From Rhodospirillales bacterium (GTDB taxonomy: Bacteria; Pseudomonadota; Alphaproteobacteria; UBA828): a stretch of DNA of 49,579 bases. Made by a program: the position numbers and the translations under genes. The notes below the pieces were generated by a model. That model did no database searches. It had not been told where the DNA came from and saw only the letters and a list, made by a program, of their open reading frames with translations. How positions within the stretch are numbered: the stretch's first letter is position 1; the number at the start of each line of letters is the position of its first letter. Below are positions 15,879-25,175 of the stretch, piece by piece. The stretch lies in assembly GCA_028818855.1 (NCBI GenBank), contig JAPPMY010000279.1, positions 1 to 49,579 of the forward strand. The letters are read 5' to 3'.

Positions 15879-16487
15879 CTAGCCGGCGGGCGCTTCGGCC
15901 AGCGCCGTGCCGATCATCGAATCGCGGGTGACCAGCGCCGCCAGCTCGTCTTCGCTCAGCTCGTCCGTGCCCGCCGGCCGCTGCGGCAGCACCAGGTAGC
16001 GGAGTTCGGCGTTGCTGTCCCACACCCTGATCTCGACGTCGTCGGAAAGCTCGACGCCGAACTCCGCGAGAACGCCGCGCGGGTCGATGACCGAGCGGGC
16101 CCGGTAGGGCGCGCTCTTGAACCAGATGGGCGGCAGCCCCAGCGTCGGCCACGGGTAGCAGGAACAGAGCGTGCACGTGACCATGTTGTGCACGTCGTCG
16201 GTGTTCTCGACGACGATCATGTCCTCGCCCTGCACGCCGCTGAAGCCGAGCTCGGCGATCGCCGCGCTCCCGTCTTCGAGCAGCCTCTGCTTGTAGTCCG
16301 GGTCCGTCCACGCCCGGGCCACCACCTTGGCGCCGTTGCGCGGGCCGATCTTGGTCTCGTAGGTCTCCACCAGGGCGTCGATGGCCGCCGGGTCGAGCAG
16401 GCCCTTCTCGGTGAGAAGCGTCTCCAGGGCCTTCACTCTCATCGCGGTTTCGGATGGAGGCGCATTATGAGCGTGATCGTGTGCCAT
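15879..16487 (-). CDS. Nitrile hydratase-family alpha subunit, cobalt type
   Basis: A 202-residue metal-binding subunit. The metal motif is CTLCSC at residues 105-110 followed by Tyr-Pro-Trp. Thr106 is typical of cobalt-type enzymes, where iron types have Ser. Two of the Cys are expected to be oxidised to sulfinic and sulfenic acid. Family features around it are [31 protein letters not shown], and [16 protein letters not shown]. The reaction in the family is hydration of a nitrile to an amide, or of thiocyanate to carbonyl sulfide and ammonia. The next genes carry the split beta subunit and an accessory protein. No amidase is nearby, so the substrate is open. Confidence 0.92.
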   Translation of the reverse strand: MAHDHAHNAPPSETAMRVKALETLLTEKGLLDPAAIDALVETYETKIGPRNGAKVVARAWTDPDYKQRLLEDGSAAIAELGFSGVQGEDMIVVENTDDVHNMVTCTLCSCYPWPTLGLPPIWFKSAPYRARSVIDPRGVLAEFGVELSDDVEIRVWDSNAELRYLVLPQRPAGTDELSEDELAALVTRDSMIGTALAEAPAG

Positions 16488-16645
16488 GTCGGAGATCCCT
16501 CGGTCGCATCCCTGAAGGGATGCTAGCCCTTGGCCGAAGCGGGTTCAATGCAGTTCGCAAAGCGCGAACGTGGGCCTGAACGGCCGGGATGCGCCTCCGC
16601 GAAGCCGGGTCCGGCATGCCCGTGCCTGCGGGATCGCTGCGCCTC

Positions 16646-16674
16646 TTGACATGGCGGGCGAACCAAACTAGAAC
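16646..16674 (+). promoter_or_regulatory. lexA promoter
   Basis: TTGACA at 16646-16651 and TAGAAC at 16669-16674 are separated by 17 bases, a good sigma-70 type pair. They lie 46 bases before the lexA ATG. The -10 element overlaps the SOS box. Confidence 0.65.
16660..16674 (+). promoter_or_regulatory. SOS box (LexA operator) of lexA
   Basis: The sequence GAACCAAACTAGAAC is GAAC-N7-GAAC, which is the alphaproteobacterial LexA operator GTTC-N7-GTTC read on the other strand. It covers the predicted -10 of lexA, so bound LexA would block its own promoter. The diverging hydratase operon starts 173 bases away and may be untouched. Confidence 0.85.
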
Positions 16675-16719
16675 ATACCGTGTCAGTTGCCCCTTTGTTC
16701 GGCTTTTGGAGTTCGTCCG

Positions 16720-17427
16720 ATGCTGACCAAGAAACAGAAAGAGCTTCTGCTCTTCATCGATTCGTATCTGGAGACCAAGGGGATCGCCCCTTCGTTCGAA
16801 GAGATGAAGGAGGCGGTGAACCTCAAGTCCAAGTCGGGCATTCACCGGCTCGTCAAGGCGCTGGAGGAGCGCGGATTCCTGCGGCGACTGCCGCATCGGG
16901 CGCGGGCGCTGGAGGTGCTGCGGCCGCCGCCGTCGCGGGCTTCGAGCGTGCCGGAACGGCAGCCGAACCGGCGCTTCCGGCCGAGCGTCATCAAGGGCGA
17001 TTTCCGTTCCGGGCGGGGGACGGAGCGTCCGTCCGACGACCGGGCGAGCGTGGCGCTGCCGCTCTATGGCCGCATCGCGGCCGGCACGCCCATCGAGGCA
17101 TTGCGCGACGAGACCAACCACACCGATGTCCCCGGCGCCATGCTGGGGTCCGGCGAGCACTACGCGCTGGAGGTCGACGGCGATTCGATGATCGAAGCCG
17201 GGATTCTCGATGGCGATACCGCCGTGATCGAGCGCTGCGATACGGCGGAGAACGGCGCCATCGTGGTCGCCCTGGTCGATGACAGCGAGGTGACGCTCAA
17301 GCGGCTCCGGCGCAAGGGCGAGTCGATCGCGCTGGAGCCCGCCAACAAGCGCCTGGAGACGCGCATCTTCGGCCCTGGCCGCGTCAAGGTGCAGGGGCAG
17401 CTCAAGGGCATCCTCCGCCGCTACTGA
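16720..17427 (+). CDS. lexA: LexA SOS repressor
   Basis: Self-cleaving repressor of the DNA-damage response, 235 residues. The N-terminal winged helix is [20 protein letters not shown] followed by [20 protein letters not shown], and [16 protein letters not shown]. The cleavage site is Ala121-Gly122 in [11 protein letters not shown]. The catalytic pair is Ser156 in DGDSMIEAG and Lys194 in VTLKRLRR. The linker of about 45 residues is long and Arg/Pro rich, as in alphaproteobacterial LexA. ATG 16720 is chosen over upstream TTG 16687 by homology. It converges on comEC with a single base between stops. Confidence 0.97.
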   Translation: MLTKKQKELLLFIDSYLETKGIAPSFEEMKEAVNLKSKSGIHRLVKALEERGFLRRLPHRARALEVLRPPPSRASSVPERQPNRRFRPSVIKGDFRSGRGTERPSDDRASVALPLYGRIAAGTPIEALRDETNHTDVPGAMLGSGEHYALEVDGDSMIEAGILDGDTAVIERCDTAENGAIVVALVDDSEVTLKRLRRKGESIALEPANKRLETRIFGPGRVKVQGQLKGILRRY

Positions 17428-17428
17428 G

Positions 17429-19543
17429 CTATCTCTCCCGGGCTGGGGCCCGCCGGGCGACCCACGGCCGCTCACCGCGCGATTCGGTCACGCTCTCCAC
17501 CCGTGCGCCGTCGGCCCTGAGCCAGATGGCGTGGCTGCCGTTCCGCCAGAGGTCGAAGCGGTCCACCACCGTCTCGGGCTCTCCGCAAAGATCCCAGGCG
17601 GGGACGGCGCTGATGACGGGATCGGCCCGGTGGCAGTCTTCCGCGAAGGCGCGGGGGTCGCGCACGAAGGCGATGGTTCTCTCGCCCCTCCGCTGAATGC
17701 ATCCCAGCGTATCGCAGCGGAGGCCCGCAGCGGGCGCGCCCTCGCCGGCGCGTGGCCAGGTGAGCGGCTCCGCCTGCCCGTCCCGCCTGAGCCAGACATC
17801 GCTCACGAAGCGCCCGCGCTGGCGGGTGGAGACCCAGAGATTTCCGTCCTCGCCCCGCACCGCCATCACCTTCGCCTCGCCGTCGACCAGGATATCCGGC
17901 CTCTGGTTCAGGCCGGCGATCGCCATGCCCCCGCCGATGACGGCGATCCCGAGAAAGCGCCAGCGGCTCCGCCAGAGGCAGAGCCAGAGCCCGCCGACCA
18001 CGATGGCGATCAGGGCCGCCGCCGGCATCGCGGGCACCAGCGTCACCGCGCCCGGCTGCGCGGCCACCCGGCTCGCGATCCACACCACCGCGTCGATCCC
18101 CCAGCCCATGGGTGCCAGAGCGATCCCTTCGAGCCCGAGCGGCATGAGGACCAGCGCGACCAGCCCCCAGGGCATGATCCAGAAGCCCGTGATCGGCACC
18201 GCGCCGAGATTGGCGAGGAGGCCGTAGTCGGCGATGCGGTTGAAGTGGTAGACGGCGAACGGGCCGGTGGCGATGCCGGCGACGAGAGAGGTGAGCGTCA
18301 CGCCCGCCGCGTAGACGAGCGGGCGGAGCACGAGCCCGCCCCGCGCCGCCAGCCGGGCGAAGGGGCGCCGCGCCGCTTCGTAGGTGGCGATCAGCGCCGT
18401 AGCCGCGGCGAAGGACATCTGGAAGCTCGGGCCCAGCATGCTCTCGGGCGCGATGGCGAGCACCAGGAGCGCCGCGAGCGCGATCAGGCGCATCGAGATG
18501 CTCGCCCTGTCCAGCATGATCGCGAGCAGCACGACGCCCACCATGACGAAGGCCCGCTGGGTCGGCACGCTCATGCCCGACAGCAGCAGGTAGGCCGCTC
18601 CGCCGAGCAGCGCGCATCCCGCCGCCCATTTCTTGATCGGCATGCGGAGCGCCACCGGCTCGATCAGCGCCAGCACCCCGCGCGAGGCGAAGAAGATGAA
18701 CCCGGCGACGAGGCCGACGTGCAGCCCCGAAATCGCCAGCAGATGGGCCAGCCCGGAATCGCGCATGGCCTGGAGCTTCGTCTTCTCGATGGCGCTCCGG
18801 TCGCCGGTGAGCAGCGCCGCCGCGAAGGGCCCGGCGGACGGCGTCGTCTGCGCGAGGATCCGTGCCGAGACCCAGTGGCGGACCCGGGAGAGCAGCGAGA
18901 GCATGCCGCCGCCCGCGCCGTCGGGGGCGGCCATCGGCGTCGGCGCGCCATAGACGAAGCCGACCGCGCCGATCCGCTGGAACCACGCCTGCCGCGCGAA
19001 GTCCCAGGCGCCGGGCTCCGCCGGTGCCGGCGGCGGCCTGAGCGAGGCGAGCGCCGTGAGCCACGATCCCGGCGCGGCCAGGCCGTCCGGCCCCGTGCCG
19101 CGCACGCTGAGGCGCACGCGCGCGGGCGTTTCCGCCGGGGCCAGGTCCTCGATGCTCACGCGGTCGAGCAGGTAGCGCTGCGGCCCGTCGCCGGCGCCGA
19201 TCCAGACGACGCGCCCCGACACGTCGACCGGGCCGACGGGTGCCTCCAGCACCGGCGCGCCGGCCCGCTCGGTGCGCCAGTCGGCGGCCGCGACCCCGGC
19301 GGCGAGCAGCGCCAGCGCCGCGAGGCCGAGTGCGGGCGCGGTGTGCCGTCGCAACAGCAGCGCCGCGACGGCGCAGAGCCCGGCGGCCGCCGGCGCGATC
19401 CAGCCGGGCGGCTCCACCGGCAGGGTGAGGTAGAGCCCGCCGCCCGCGCCGAAGAGCACCGGAACCCAGAGGAACACGCGCTGACGCTCGGCAGCCCATA
19501 TCGAGGCGAAGTGGACGCGCAGGCCGGCGAGGCGCCTCGGCAC
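17429..19543 (-). CDS. comEC: ComEC/Rec2 family DNA uptake channel protein
   Basis: A 704-residue inner-membrane protein related to the channel that takes single-stranded DNA into the cytoplasm during natural transformation. The N-terminal part has two membrane segments (FLWVPVLFGAGGGLYL and the Ala/Leu-rich stretch after RRHTAPALGL) and a soluble OB-like region. The Competence domain is marked by HLLAISGLHVGLVAGFIFF, LLLSGMSVPTQRAFVMVGVV and MLGPSFQMSFAAATALI. The C-terminal 150 residues show FDLWRNGSHAIWL but no HxHxDH motif, so a metallo-beta-lactamase domain is absent, as is common in this class. GTG start at 19543. No other competence gene is in the window. Confidence 0.9.
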   Translation of the reverse strand: MPRRLAGLRVHFASIWAAERQRVFLWVPVLFGAGGGLYLTLPVEPPGWIAPAAAGLCAVAALLLRRHTAPALGLAALALLAAGVAAADWRTERAGAPVLEAPVGPVDVSGRVVWIGAGDGPQRYLLDRVSIEDLAPAETPARVRLSVRGTGPDGLAAPGSWLTALASLRPPPAPAEPGAWDFARQAWFQRIGAVGFVYGAPTPMAAPDGAGGGMLSLLSRVRHWVSARILAQTTPSAGPFAAALLTGDRSAIEKTKLQAMRDSGLAHLLAISGLHVGLVAGFIFFASRGVLALIEPVALRMPIKKWAAGCALLGGAAYLLLSGMSVPTQRAFVMVGVVLLAIMLDRASISMRLIALAALLVLAIAPESMLGPSFQMSFAAATALIATYEAARRPFARLAARGGLVLRPLVYAAGVTLTSLVAGIATGPFAVYHFNRIADYGLLANLGAVPITGFWIMPWGLVALVLMPLGLEGIALAPMGWGIDAVVWIASRVAAQPGAVTLVPAMPAAALIAIVVGGLWLCLWRSRWRFLGIAVIGGGMAIAGLNQRPDILVDGEAKVMAVRGEDGNLWVSTRQRGRFVSDVWLRRDGQAEPLTWPRAGEGAPAAGLRCDTLGCIQRRGERTIAFVRDPRAFAEDCHRADPVISAVPAWDLCGEPETVVDRFDLWRNGSHAIWLRADGARVESVTESRGERPWVARRAPARER

Positions 19544-19675
19544 GCGCTAGGCCCCGCAGCGCAGCGGCGTTGAGCGTGCTCCGCCCGGTCGCCTGCCGCC
19601 GGGCGATATGCTAAACGCTCGACCGTTCCGATCCGCGGCCACGCGCCGGGCCGCCTGCCGGGGGTGAGACCGCAC

Positions 19676-21103
19676 ATGAGCGTCGTCACGCGCTTCGCGC
19701 CGTCGCCGACCGGCATGCTGCACCTCGGCGGCGCGCGCACCGCCCTCTTCAACTGGCTCTACGCGCGCCACCACGGCGGCAGCTTCCGCCTCCGGCTGGA
19801 GGACACCGACAGCAAGCGATCGACCCCCGAGGCGATCGCCGCCATCGTCGACGGGCTCGGCTGGCTCGGCCTCGACTGGGACGGCGAGATGGTGCGCCAG
19901 TCCGCCCGCCGGCAGCGCCATGTGGAGGTCGCGCACGGGCTGCTCGCCGCCGGCGGGGCCTACCGCTGCTACTGCTCGCCGGAAGAGCTGGAGACCATGC
20001 GTGCCGAGGCCCGCGCCCAGGGCCGCGCCGCGCTCTACGACGGGCGCTGGCGCGACCGCGATCCGGCAGAGGCGCCGCCCGGCGTGGATCCCGTCATCCG
20101 CTTTCGGGCGCCGCAGGAAGGGGAAACCGTCATATCAGATTTGGTACAACGTCGCATCAAAGTCGACAATAGTGCGCTCGACGACATGGTGCTGCTCAGG
20201 GCCGACGGCACGCCCACCTACATGCTCTCGGTGGTCGTCGACGACCACGACATGGGGATCACCCATGCGATCCGGGGCGACGACCACCTGAGCAACGCCT
20301 TCCGCCAGACCCAGCTCTTCCGCGCGCTCGGGTGGGAGCCGCCGGCCTACGCGCACATCCCGCTGATCCACGGCGCCGACGGCGCCAAGCTCTCCAAGCG
20401 CCACGGCGCGGTCGCCGTCGGCGCCTATGCAGAGCTGGGAATCCTGCCCGCCGCGATGCGCAACGCGCTGCTCCGGCTCGGCTGGAGCCACGGCGACGAC
20501 GAGATCATCGACACCGCCCAGGCCATCGCCTGGTTCGACCTGGATGCGGTGAACCGGGGCGCAGCCCGCTTCGACATGGAGAAGCTGCATAGCCTCAACG
20601 GCCACTACATCCGCGAGAGTGCGGACGCGGACCTGCTGGCCGAGGTCGAGCCCCGGCTCGCCGCGACCTACCCGCTGGCCGCCACGGCCGAAGGACGCAG
20701 GCGCATCGCGGCCCTGCTGCCCGAGGCCAAGGCGCGCGCGAAGACGCTGGTCGAGCTTGCCGAGAACCTGGCGTTCCTCTTTCGCGACCCGCATGACGCG
20801 ATGACGCCCAAGGCGCGGCGACTGCTCGACAACCTCGACCCGGAGGCCGAGGCCCGGCTCGGCGCGCTCGCGCGCATGCTGGAAGAGCTGGAGGGGTGGG
20901 ACGAGGCCCTGCTCGAACGCGTCGTCCGCGCCTTCGCCGAGGGCGAGGGGGTCGGGCTGGGCAAGATCGCCCAGCCGCTGCGCGCGGCATTGACGGGCTC
21001 CCACGCGTCCCCCGGACTCTTCGCCGTCATGGCCGCGCTCGGCCGGGAGGAGACGGTGACCCGCCTCGGGCACGCCGGAGAGTCAGGGAGGAGCGAACGA
21101 TGA
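19676..21103 (+). CDS. gltX: Glutamate--tRNA ligase
   Basis: Class I aminoacyl-tRNA synthetase that charges tRNA with glutamate in the cytoplasm, 475 residues. [20 protein letters not shown] carries the HIGH-type motif and [14 protein letters not shown] the KMSKS-type motif. [10 protein letters not shown] and [12 protein letters not shown] are further synthetase signatures. ATG 19676 ([13 protein letters not shown]) is preferred to GTG 19664. Alphaproteobacteria often have two GluRS paralogues, one of them charging tRNA-Gln for GatCAB; which this is cannot be told here. Its stop overlaps the next start as ATGA, an odd coupling to a catabolic gene. Confidence 0.96.
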   Translation: MSVVTRFAPSPTGMLHLGGARTALFNWLYARHHGGSFRLRLEDTDSKRSTPEAIAAIVDGLGWLGLDWDGEMVRQSARRQRHVEVAHGLLAAGGAYRCYCSPEELETMRAEARAQGRAALYDGRWRDRDPAEAPPGVDPVIRFRAPQEGETVISDLVQRRIKVDNSALDDMVLLRADGTPTYMLSVVVDDHDMGITHAIRGDDHLSNAFRQTQLFRALGWEPPAYAHIPLIHGADGAKLSKRHGAVAVGAYAELGILPAAMRNALLRLGWSHGDDEIIDTAQAIAWFDLDAVNRGAARFDMEKLHSLNGHYIRESADADLLAEVEPRLAATYPLAATAEGRRRIAALLPEAKARAKTLVELAENLAFLFRDPHDAMTPKARRLLDNLDPEAEARLGALARMLEELEGWDEALLERVVRAFAEGEGVGLGKIAQPLRAALTGSHASPGLFAVMAALGREETVTRLGHAGESGRSER

Positions 21104-22353
21104 CCGACGACCGGGTCGACCTCGCGATCACGAGCGCGCGTCTCTGGCGGGAGGAGGCGCCGCGCGACCTCTTCGTGAGGGAGGGCCGCTTCGTCGCCGC
21201 GCCTTCGGGCGGTGCGCCGGCCGCGGAGCGCACCATCGATGCCGCAGGCCGCCTCTGCGTGGCCGGCTTCCTGGAGCCCCACATCCACCTCGACAAGGCG
21301 CAGATCAACGACGACGTCAGGCCCAACGCTTCGGGCACCCTCGACGAGGCCATCGAGATCATCTGGGCGCGAAAGCGCGAATACACGGTGGACGAGATCG
21401 CCGCGCGCGCGACGCGCACCATCCGCTCCGCCGCGGCCTGCGGGGTCGCGCGCTTTCGCAGCCACGTCGATGTGGACAGCATCGGCGGCCTGCGCCCCCT
21501 CGAAGGCGTGCTCGAAGCGCGCGAGCGCTGCCGCGACATCGCCGACGTGCAGATCGTGGCCTTCCCGCAGGAGGGCATCTTCAAGGACAGGGGCACCGAA
21601 GACCTGATGTGGCAGGCGATGGAGGCCGGCGCCGACCTGGTGGGCGGCATGCCCTTCAACGAGGCGTCGCCGGCAGACAGCGCGCGGCACATCGCGCTCG
21701 CTTTCGAGATCGCGAGGCACCACGACGCCGACATCGACATGCACGTGGACGAGACCGACGATCCGGAGGCGAGGACGCTGGAGATGCTGGCCGAGCAGAC
21801 CATGACGAACGGCTGGCAGGGCCGCGTCACCGCCGGCCACACGTGCGCGCTCGCGGGCTATGAGGAGGACTACGCCAACCGCGTCATCGGCCTCGTGCGC
21901 GACGCGGGCATCCACATGATCGTGAACCCGGCGACCAACCTGATGCTCCAGGGGCGGGGCGACGCGCAGCCGAAGCGGCGCGGCATCACCCGGGTGAAGG
22001 AGCTGCTGGAGGCCGGCGTCAACGTCTCCTGCGGCCAGGACTGCATCCGCGACACCTTCTACCCCTACGGGCGCGGCGACCCGCTGGAGGTGATGTTCCT
22101 CGCGAGCCACGCCGCGCACATGAGCCGCCCGCACGAGATCGAGGCCGTCTTCGACATGCAGACCGGCGCCGCCGCGCGCGCCATGGGCCTCACGGACTAT
22201 GGCGCGGAACCCGGCTGCGTCGCCGATCTGGTCGTCATCGACGCGGCCGATCCGCTGGAGGCGCTGACCAGGCGGGCCGACCGCGCCTACGTCATCAAGC
22301 GCGGCCGCGTCGTGGCCGAGACCGAGACCCGGCGGCGCACGGCCTGGTCCTGA
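21100..22353 (+). CDS. Amidohydrolase family protein, cytosine deaminase (CodA)-like
   Basis: A 417-residue TIM-barrel amidohydrolase close to cytosine deaminase. Metal and catalytic residues are present: PHIHLDK (two His), FPQEG with the base-binding Gln, DMHVDETDD with His and Glu, AGHT, and the Asp in CGQDCIRD. Where E. coli CodA has Asp314 next to the metal-ligand Asp313, this protein has Cys, so the ring substrate probably differs from cytosine. Known relatives deaminate isocytosine, 5-methylcytosine, creatinine or ammelide. The next gene encodes a cyanuric acid hydrolase/barbiturase relative, suggesting that the deaminated ring is then opened. The start overlaps the gltX stop (ATGA) with GGAGGAG upstream. 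Confidence 0.85.
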   Translation: MTDDRVDLAITSARLWREEAPRDLFVREGRFVAAPSGGAPAAERTIDAAGRLCVAGFLEPHIHLDKAQINDDVRPNASGTLDEAIEIIWARKREYTVDEIAARATRTIRSAAACGVARFRSHVDVDSIGGLRPLEGVLEARERCRDIADVQIVAFPQEGIFKDRGTEDLMWQAMEAGADLVGGMPFNEASPADSARHIALAFEIARHHDADIDMHVDETDDPEARTLEMLAEQTMTNGWQGRVTAGHTCALAGYEEDYANRVIGLVRDAGIHMIVNPATNLMLQGRGDAQPKRRGITRVKELLEAGVNVSCGQDCIRDTFYPYGRGDPLEVMFLASHAAHMSRPHEIEAVFDMQTGAAARAMGLTDYGAEPGCVADLVVIDAADPLEALTRRADRAYVIKRGRVVAETETRRRTAWS

Positions 22354-22373
22354 GAGCGGCAGGGGAGGGAGAC

Positions 22374-23468
22374 ATGGCGATCGACGTTGCGAAGATCGAG
22401 ATCAAGTCGGTCTCGGACGCCTCTGGGCTGGAAGAGCTGATCGCGGCGAGCCGCATGGCGGCGGACTCCGTCGTCGCCGTGATCGGCAAGACCGAGGGCA
22501 ACGGCGGGGTCAACGACTTCACCCGGATCCTTTCGGACAACGCCTTCCGCGGCGTCCTCCTCGCGCACGGCACGCGGAGCGAAGCGGAGGTCGGCGAGAT
22601 CCCGATGGTCTGGTCGGGCGGCTGCGACGGCGTGCTCACGCCGCACGCCACCGTCTTCGCCCGCAACGACGAGACCGGGCCAGAGGGCGCGCTCCGCCTC
22701 GCCATGGGGACCGCGATGAGCGCGCCGATCCTGCCCGAGGACATCGGCCGGCCGGCGATGGTGGAGAAGATCGCGGCAGGCGTGCGCGCGGCCATGGCCG
22801 ATGCGGGCATCGACGATGCGGCGGACGTCCACTACGTGCAGACCAAGACGCCGCTGCTCACCATCGACACGGTGCGCGAGGCCCACGGGCGGGGCGAGAG
22901 CGCAGCCTGCGAGGTTCACGAATCGATGGGGGTCTCCAACGGCACCACCGGGCTCGGCATCGCGGTCGCCCTCGGCGAGGTCGCCATGCCCCGGGCGGAC
23001 GAGATCTGCCGCAATCTCGACCTCTACTCCTCGGTCGCGTCCTGCTCGTCCGGCGTCGAGCTCGACCGGGGGCAGATCGTCCTCTTCGGCAACGCGCCGG
23101 GAGCCGGCGGGCGCTTCCGCATCGGCCACGGCGTCATGCAGGACGCGCTGGACATCGACGGCATCTACGACGGCATCCGCAACGCCGGCCTCGACCTGCC
23201 GGAGCGCCCGCGCGCAACCGATCTCGGCGGCAGGCTCGTCAACTGCTTCATCAAGTGCGAGGCCGACCGCACCGCGCGCCTGCGCGGCCGTCGCCAGATC
23301 ATGCTGGACGATTCGGACGTCCACCATCACCGCCACGCCAAGGGCGCCGTCGGCGGCGTCGCGGCTTCTGCCATCGGCGATCCCGCCGTGTTCGTCTCGG
23401 TGGATGCGATGCACCAGGGCCCGCAGGGCGGCGGCCCCGTGGTAGCGATCGTGGACGTAGGCGCCTAA
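22374..23468 (+). CDS. Ring-opening amidohydrolase, cyanuric acid hydrolase/barbiturase family
   Basis: A 364-residue member of the rare AtzD/TrzD/barbiturase fold, made of three similar domains that each give a Lys and Ser to the active site. Lys39 (VIGKTEGNG), Lys158 (VQTKTPLL) and Lys294 (CFIKCEAD), with Ser81 (VWSGGCDG), Ser226 (SCSSGVEL) and Ser342 (VFVSVDA), fit this plan. The C-terminal [14 protein letters not shown] is a family hallmark. It would hydrolyse cyanuric acid to biuret products or barbituric acid to ureidomalonate; I cannot decide which. The start has GGGAGG upstream and lies 20 bases after the deaminase-like gene. No biuret hydrolase or ureidomalonase follows. Confidence 0.88.
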   Translation: MAIDVAKIEIKSVSDASGLEELIAASRMAADSVVAVIGKTEGNGGVNDFTRILSDNAFRGVLLAHGTRSEAEVGEIPMVWSGGCDGVLTPHATVFARNDETGPEGALRLAMGTAMSAPILPEDIGRPAMVEKIAAGVRAAMADAGIDDAADVHYVQTKTPLLTIDTVREAHGRGESAACEVHESMGVSNGTTGLGIAVALGEVAMPRADEICRNLDLYSSVASCSSGVELDRGQIVLFGNAPGAGGRFRIGHGVMQDALDIDGIYDGIRNAGLDLPERPRATDLGGRLVNCFIKCEADRTARLRGRRQIMLDDSDVHHHRHAKGAVGGVAASAIGDPAVFVSVDAMHQGPQGGGPVVAIVDVGA

Positions 23469-23525
23469 CCCGCTTTTCGACCTGACGGGATCGCGACAGC
23501 CCGAAAAACTCCCACCTCCCCCTAT

Positions 23526-23699
23526 CCCCCTCCTCCCAGGAGGAGGGGGGCACGAAGGCGGCGCCAGCCTTTTCTCCCTCTCCTCCCCGCCGGGGAGGAG
23601 AGGGCTGGGGTGAGGTGGGGGGTACCGGGCCGCACCGCGTGCAAAATGAAGAGCGCACGGAGCCGGGCGTGACCGCGTCCGGTCGGATGCTGCTTTAGC
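23526..23699. repeat. Composite palindromic repeat, copy 2
   Basis: Same layout as the copy at 6587-6761: an 11-base inverted repeat (23526-23536 and 23539-23549), then a perfect 14-base inverted repeat (23576-23589 and 23591-23604) identical to copy 1 apart from the centre base, then the conserved tail with GCCGCACCGCGTGCAAAATG. A 5-base stem GACCG/CGGTC lies at 23671-23684. The tail end GCTTTAGC contains the TAA stop of the pentapeptide gene on the minus strand. The element fills the space between two converging operons and could help end both transcripts. Confidence 0.85.
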
Positions 23700-24435
23700 C
23701 CACCTCGTCCGCGTCCGGCTCCGGCGGTGGCGCCCAGTGGCGGAGCGCGGCGGATTCGATGGTGCCGTCGGGCATCACCGTGCCGTCGAGGGTGGCCTGG
23801 CCGAAGAAGGCGTCCGCCACCTCGGCCCCGCGGAAGTCGGCGCGGATGAGATCGGCCTCGCGGAAGTTCGCCTCGCGCAGGTAGGCGCCGGCGAGATCGG
23901 CCGTGGCGAGCCTCGCGCGCTTGAAGCTCGCGCCCGAGAAGTTCGCCTCGCGCAGGTTGGCGCCGATCAGCACCGCCTCCTCCAGCTTGGCGAGGCGCCC
24001 GTCCGCGCGGCCGAGGTTGGCGTTCTCCAGGTCGGCGAGGCGGAGGTCGGCGTAGTAGAGCTCGGCGCCGCTGAAGTCGGCTCCCCGGCACGTCGCGCCG
24101 GCAAGCTCGGCCTGCGCGAGGTTGCACTCGGAGAGAATGGCGCCGCTCAGGTCGGCGACCTTGAGATCGGCGCTCCAGAGGTCGGCGCCGGCGAGCCGCG
24201 CGCCCGGCAGCTTAGCACCCTTGAACGTGGCCAGCCGCAGGTTCGCCCCGGTGAGGTCGGCGCCGGTGAGATCGGCGGCCCAGAGATCGACCTCGCGCAG
24301 GATGCTGCCGGCAAAGCTCGCGCCGCGCAGGTCGGCCTCGCGGAAGTGGAAGCCCTGCAGGTCGAAGCGCGAGAGGTCGGCGCCGGCGAGCGCGCCCGCG
24401 CGAATCTGGTCGCCGTTCGGCCGCCAGCCGGTCAT
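23695..24435 (-). CDS. Pentapeptide repeat protein
   Basis: A 246-residue protein built almost wholly of A(D/N)LxxA pentapeptides from about residue 15 to 225, for example ADLTGADLTGANL and ADLAGAYLREANF. This folds as a right-handed four-sided beta helix. There is no signal peptide, so it is probably cytoplasmic. Some members (Qnr, MfpA) mimic DNA and bind gyrase, but most have no known partner. The start overlaps the SAM hydrolase stop (ATGA), so the three genes from the SDR onward form one coupled operon. Its TAA stop lies inside the edge of the palindromic repeat. Confidence 0.93.
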   Translation of the reverse strand: MTGWRPNGDQIRAGALAGADLSRFDLQGFHFREADLRGASFAGSILREVDLWAADLTGADLTGANLRLATFKGAKLPGARLAGADLWSADLKVADLSGAILSECNLAQAELAGATCRGADFSGAELYYADLRLADLENANLGRADGRLAKLEEAVLIGANLREANFSGASFKRARLATADLAGAYLREANFREADLIRADFRGAEVADAFFGQATLDGTVMPDGTIESAALRHWAPPPEPDADEVG

Positions 24436-25175
24436 CCCGTACCACCCGCGGCTTCGATGCCGACCGGCGTTCCCACGCGGAGGCCCAGGACCCGGTCCGC
24501 CCGGCCCCGGTTGACCGCGATCTCGGCGAGCCCGTTCGCGTTCTCGTACCAGAAGGCCGCGCCCCTTGCGGCGTCGGAGAACGTGCGCAGCCGCGCGAGC
24601 CGCCGGGCGCCCGCGATCACCACCGCGTCCTCCGCCAGCCGGGCCGCGCGGATCCCCGTCATGGCGTTGCCGTAAGGGTCGATGTAGACGATCGCAGCCC
24701 GGTCGTCCGGCCAGCCGGCGCCGACCGCTCCGGCGCCGTCGAGCGGCGTGCCCGGCACGTCCTCGCCGCGGGCGATTCGCGCCGCCACCGGCGCGAAGAG
24801 ATCGCGGCCGTGGAAGGAGGCGGAGAGGCCGGCCGGCCGCCAGGTGATGGTGAACCAGCGCGCATCGCCGGCGCGCCGGGCGACGATGGCGAGGAGGCCG
24901 TTGTCGGGGCCGACGTACCAGCGCCCGCCGGCGTTGAGCGCGACCGGCGCCCGCGCGCTGCCGACGCCGGGGTCGACCACGCAGACGAAGACCGCGCCTG
25001 CCGGAAAGGCCGGTGCCAGGGCCGCAAGCAGATAGGCCGCGGGCTCCGGATCGCACGCCGGCAGGTCGTCAGCGAGGTCGATGACGGGAACGCCCGGCGC
25101 CTCGCGCGCGAGCACGGCCTTCATCTGGCCCGTGTAGGGCCCGCCCGGCCCGAAATCGGTGTAGAGGACGATCAC
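24432..25175 (-). CDS. SAM hydrolase / SAM hydroxide adenosyltransferase (DUF62)
   Basis: A 247-residue protein of the DUF62 family, which splits S-adenosylmethionine with water into adenosine and methionine and is related to fluorinase and chlorinase. It begins VIVLYTDFGPGGPYTGQMKA with the conserved Asp. VCVVDPGVGSARAPVAL and YVGPDNGLLAIVARR follow, and SFHGRDLFAPVAARIARGED has the conserved His-Gly-Arg-Asp. The C-terminal barrel contains IDPYGNAMTGI. The GTG start at 25175 overlaps the SDR stop (GTGA). No halogenase-specific trait could be judged. Why a SAM-consuming enzyme is coupled to a pentapeptide protein is unclear. Confidence 0.9.
   Translation of the reverse strand: MIVLYTDFGPGGPYTGQMKAVLAREAPGVPVIDLADDLPACDPEPAAYLLAALAPAFPAGAVFVCVVDPGVGSARAPVALNAGGRWYVGPDNGLLAIVARRAGDARWFTITWRPAGLSASFHGRDLFAPVAARIARGEDVPGTPLDGAGAVGAGWPDDRAAIVYIDPYGNAMTGIRAARLAEDAVVIAGARRLARLRTFSDAARGAAFWYENANGLAEIAVNRGRADRVLGLRVGTPVGIEAAGGTG

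Noticed and set aside
16697..16714. Second SOS box before lexA (GTTC...GTTC)
   Set aside because: The spacing is 10 bases, not 7, so it does not match the LexA operator.
17531..19573. Open frame of 680 codons on the plus strand
   Set aside because: It is antisense to comEC, which has clear membrane and family motifs. The composition is low-complexity and charged.
23469..23694. Small Pro/Arg-rich proteins in the repeat region
   Set aside because: The frames arise from the palindromic repeat, and the same kind of peptide appears at the other copy. No start signals.
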